Of a DNA stretch of 47,465 nucleotides, positions 46,374-47,465 are shown in pieces. Where the stretch lies: positions 1 to 47,465 of the forward strand of contig MPUH01000530.1 of NCBI GenBank assembly GCA_001970955.1, read 5' to 3'. This DNA comes from Stentor coeruleus. Taxonomy: Eukaryota; Ciliophora; Heterotrichea; Heterotrichida; Stentoridae. The translations under genes were made by a program, and so were the position numbers. How positions within the stretch are numbered: the first letter of the stretch is position 1; each line of letters opens with the position of its first letter. Below the pieces are notes generated by a model. The model was not told the origin of the DNA and did not search any database. It saw only the letters and a program-made list of their open reading frames with translations.

Positions 46374-47465
46374 TTATATATTTAGTCTTAAACATTGATT
46401 AGTAATTCACTGTGTTTTATTTGGGGAAAAAGTTCATAGTTTAAGTTCTTGATGATGGATTAGAATTACAATGGCAAAATTGTAGTAAAAAAAATAGGAG
46501 GTAGATTGTATATACCGAATATTATACATAAATTTTCTCAGTGTGAATTACGTAGAAATCTCAGTAATTTGGGCTGAATTTTTACTTTTTTCGTGAAATT
46601 TTACATAGTACATGATGGCTAAGTGAAAAAATTATGGGGACTATTAAATAGCAGTAATGGGTTCTAGAAGAAATCAAGGTCTAAAAAATATGTCCTCCTA
46701 TAAACTAAAGTTTTTCTAAGCCCAGGCCCTTAATTTGTCTTGTTTTTGAAGTTTATTTAAGTTTCTAGCTAAATTTTGTCTTGTTTGCTGTGGGAATACC
46801 AGGCGTTATTTGATGAATCAGGGATTTCCTTTTTATCTTCAGCTGGTGAAGAATATCAAAATAACAGCCTAAAACCAAGAACTTTGGAGTAACAAGACTC
46901 AAGCGAATATTTTCTAGGGACTTGCTCTGAAAGTTTTTGTCAGAGTTGTTCCTAGATCTTTAGATCCTAGTATACGATATATACATTTTAAGTAAATTCT
47001 AGAAATATAAGGAAAACCATATAAACTAACTTGGGATGAAAATAAAGACAAGTGAAGAAATCATAAATATTTTAAATAATAAATGGAATTTAGCATGGTT
47101 AGAGGGAAATCAAAGATTTTATATAGATGGATTGAAATGAAGAACCCTTGATGACTTAGAATGCTGAAAAAATATCTGACTAGGATTGATATTTCAATAC
47201 TGGCAGGGGATATGAATAATTATGTTTGTTATTACCATTTTTCATAAAAACAAAAAAATTATATTGTATACTTTCATATAAAATCACTAAGAAAAAAAAT
47301 AGTTGGGAATATATAATCATAATAGATATTTGATTTACAAAATAGAAAGCTTGATGAAATATTTGTCAAAGAGGCTTTTTGTTAGTTAGTATTTTCTAGC
47401 CTTTAGATTTAAATATATTCTGTTTTTAAACTAATTATTAATATATTATAAGCTAAGACCCATAG
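46374..47465. other. Right-end spacer with a long hairpin and no recognised gene
   Basis: 46380-46500 is G-biased (promoter side of the HSF gene). From 46620 to 47000 composition is more balanced than normal spacer and includes a two-part hairpin (46914-46955). Several protein-like frames occur but all are cut by TAA, TAG or TGA. One (47036-47281) is open only if TGA is read as Trp. A non-coding RNA or a decayed gene is possible; neither is identified. No telomere-like repeat is seen at the end. Confidence 0.35.
46914..46955. other. Two-part inverted repeat (RNA hairpin candidate)
   Basis: CTAGGGAC (46914-46921) pairs with GTTCCTAG (46948-46955) with one G-U. Inside it CTCTGA (46925-46930) pairs perfectly with TCAGAG (46940-46945) around a 9-nt loop. 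Fourteen pairs in total with small internal loops. Confidence 0.55.

Noticed and set aside
46657..47270. One long frame (MGSRRNQGLKNMSSYKLKFF onward) running about 200 codons through the right end
   Set aside because: It is cut by about a dozen stops of all three kinds, close to the chance rate for AT-rich DNA. No reading under a single code repairs it.
1..47465. CRISPR arrays, transposase or integrase genes, viral genes
   Set aside because: No spaced repeat arrays, no recognisable transposase, reverse transcriptase or capsid-type domains. The repeats found are simple two-copy pairs.

Overview
The window looks like about 47 kb of AT-rich macronuclear DNA from a ciliate, most likely a heterotrich close to Stentor. 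Four observations point there. There is a dense set of uninterrupted eukaryotic genes on both strands. Four or five cilia/axoneme genes occur (CFAP52, CFAP20, a CFAP97-type protein, a Tctex dynein light chain, a PPP1R36-like protein). Intergenic DNA is very AT-rich. The genetic code is standard: conserved proteins use TGG for Trp and end where their families end, and TAA, TAG and TGA all serve as stops. The standard code argues against Tetrahymena/Paramecium-type codes and against Blepharisma. No spliceosomal intron is clearly visible. The species call is inference; the gene identities rest on recognisable motifs.

Layout. 0.5-7 kb: minus-strand genes for a multi-pass membrane protein, a RING protein, a three-finger C2H2 protein and an EAF1/VID21-like HSA+SANT chromatin protein, with an isolated plus-strand piece resembling the N-terminus of kinetochore NUF2 at 3.1 kb. 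7.3-9.5 kb: a coding-like scrap, tRNA-Gly(GCC), a structured-looking gap and the mitochondrial ADP/ATP carrier. 11.3-13.3 kb: a six-TM voltage-gated-type K+ channel with a degenerate cyclic-nucleotide-binding-like domain. 14.9-24 kb: Polo kinase, a tail-anchored unknown, a REEP5-like ER-shaping protein, a PPP1R36-like protein, a four-TM protein, a CFAP97-type protein and CTP:phosphoethanolamine cytidylyltransferase. 25-35 kb: an unknown basic protein, CFAP52, V-ATPase subunit E, DYNLT, CZIB, a 3-hydroxyacyl-CoA dehydrogenase, ribosomal uS13 and CFAP20. 36-46.4 kb: a multi-RING/B-box protein, a coiled-coil protein, a TMEM272-like membrane protein broken by a frameshift, a 58-residue membrane protein, an IQ-motif protein, an alpha/beta hydrolase ending in a ubiquitin-interacting motif, mitochondrial acyl carrier protein and a small heat-shock factor.

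The genes do not form one pathway. They are a normal mix of housekeeping, ciliary, signalling and membrane functions, with very short spacers in places (32-50 bp between head-to-tail genes). Two genome-scale patterns stand out. In many spacers the coding strand is C-rich and nearly G-free before a gene, then G-rich and nearly C-free after it, so skew marks gene territories. Many start codons also have a TATAA(A/T)AA-like element within about 5-25 bp upstream.

Seven single-N positions are each flanked by direct repeats of 24-116 bp. They are almost certainly contig overlaps that were not merged, and one falls inside the V-ATPase E gene while another displaces a start codon. Five more two-copy tandem repeats without an N may have the same origin. 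I found no CRISPR array, no mobile-element gene and no clear multi-gene novel system. The best leads are the NUF2-like orphan fragment, the hydrolase-UIM fusion, the altered Polo-box pincer, the gene-polarised skew and several structured non-coding stretches.
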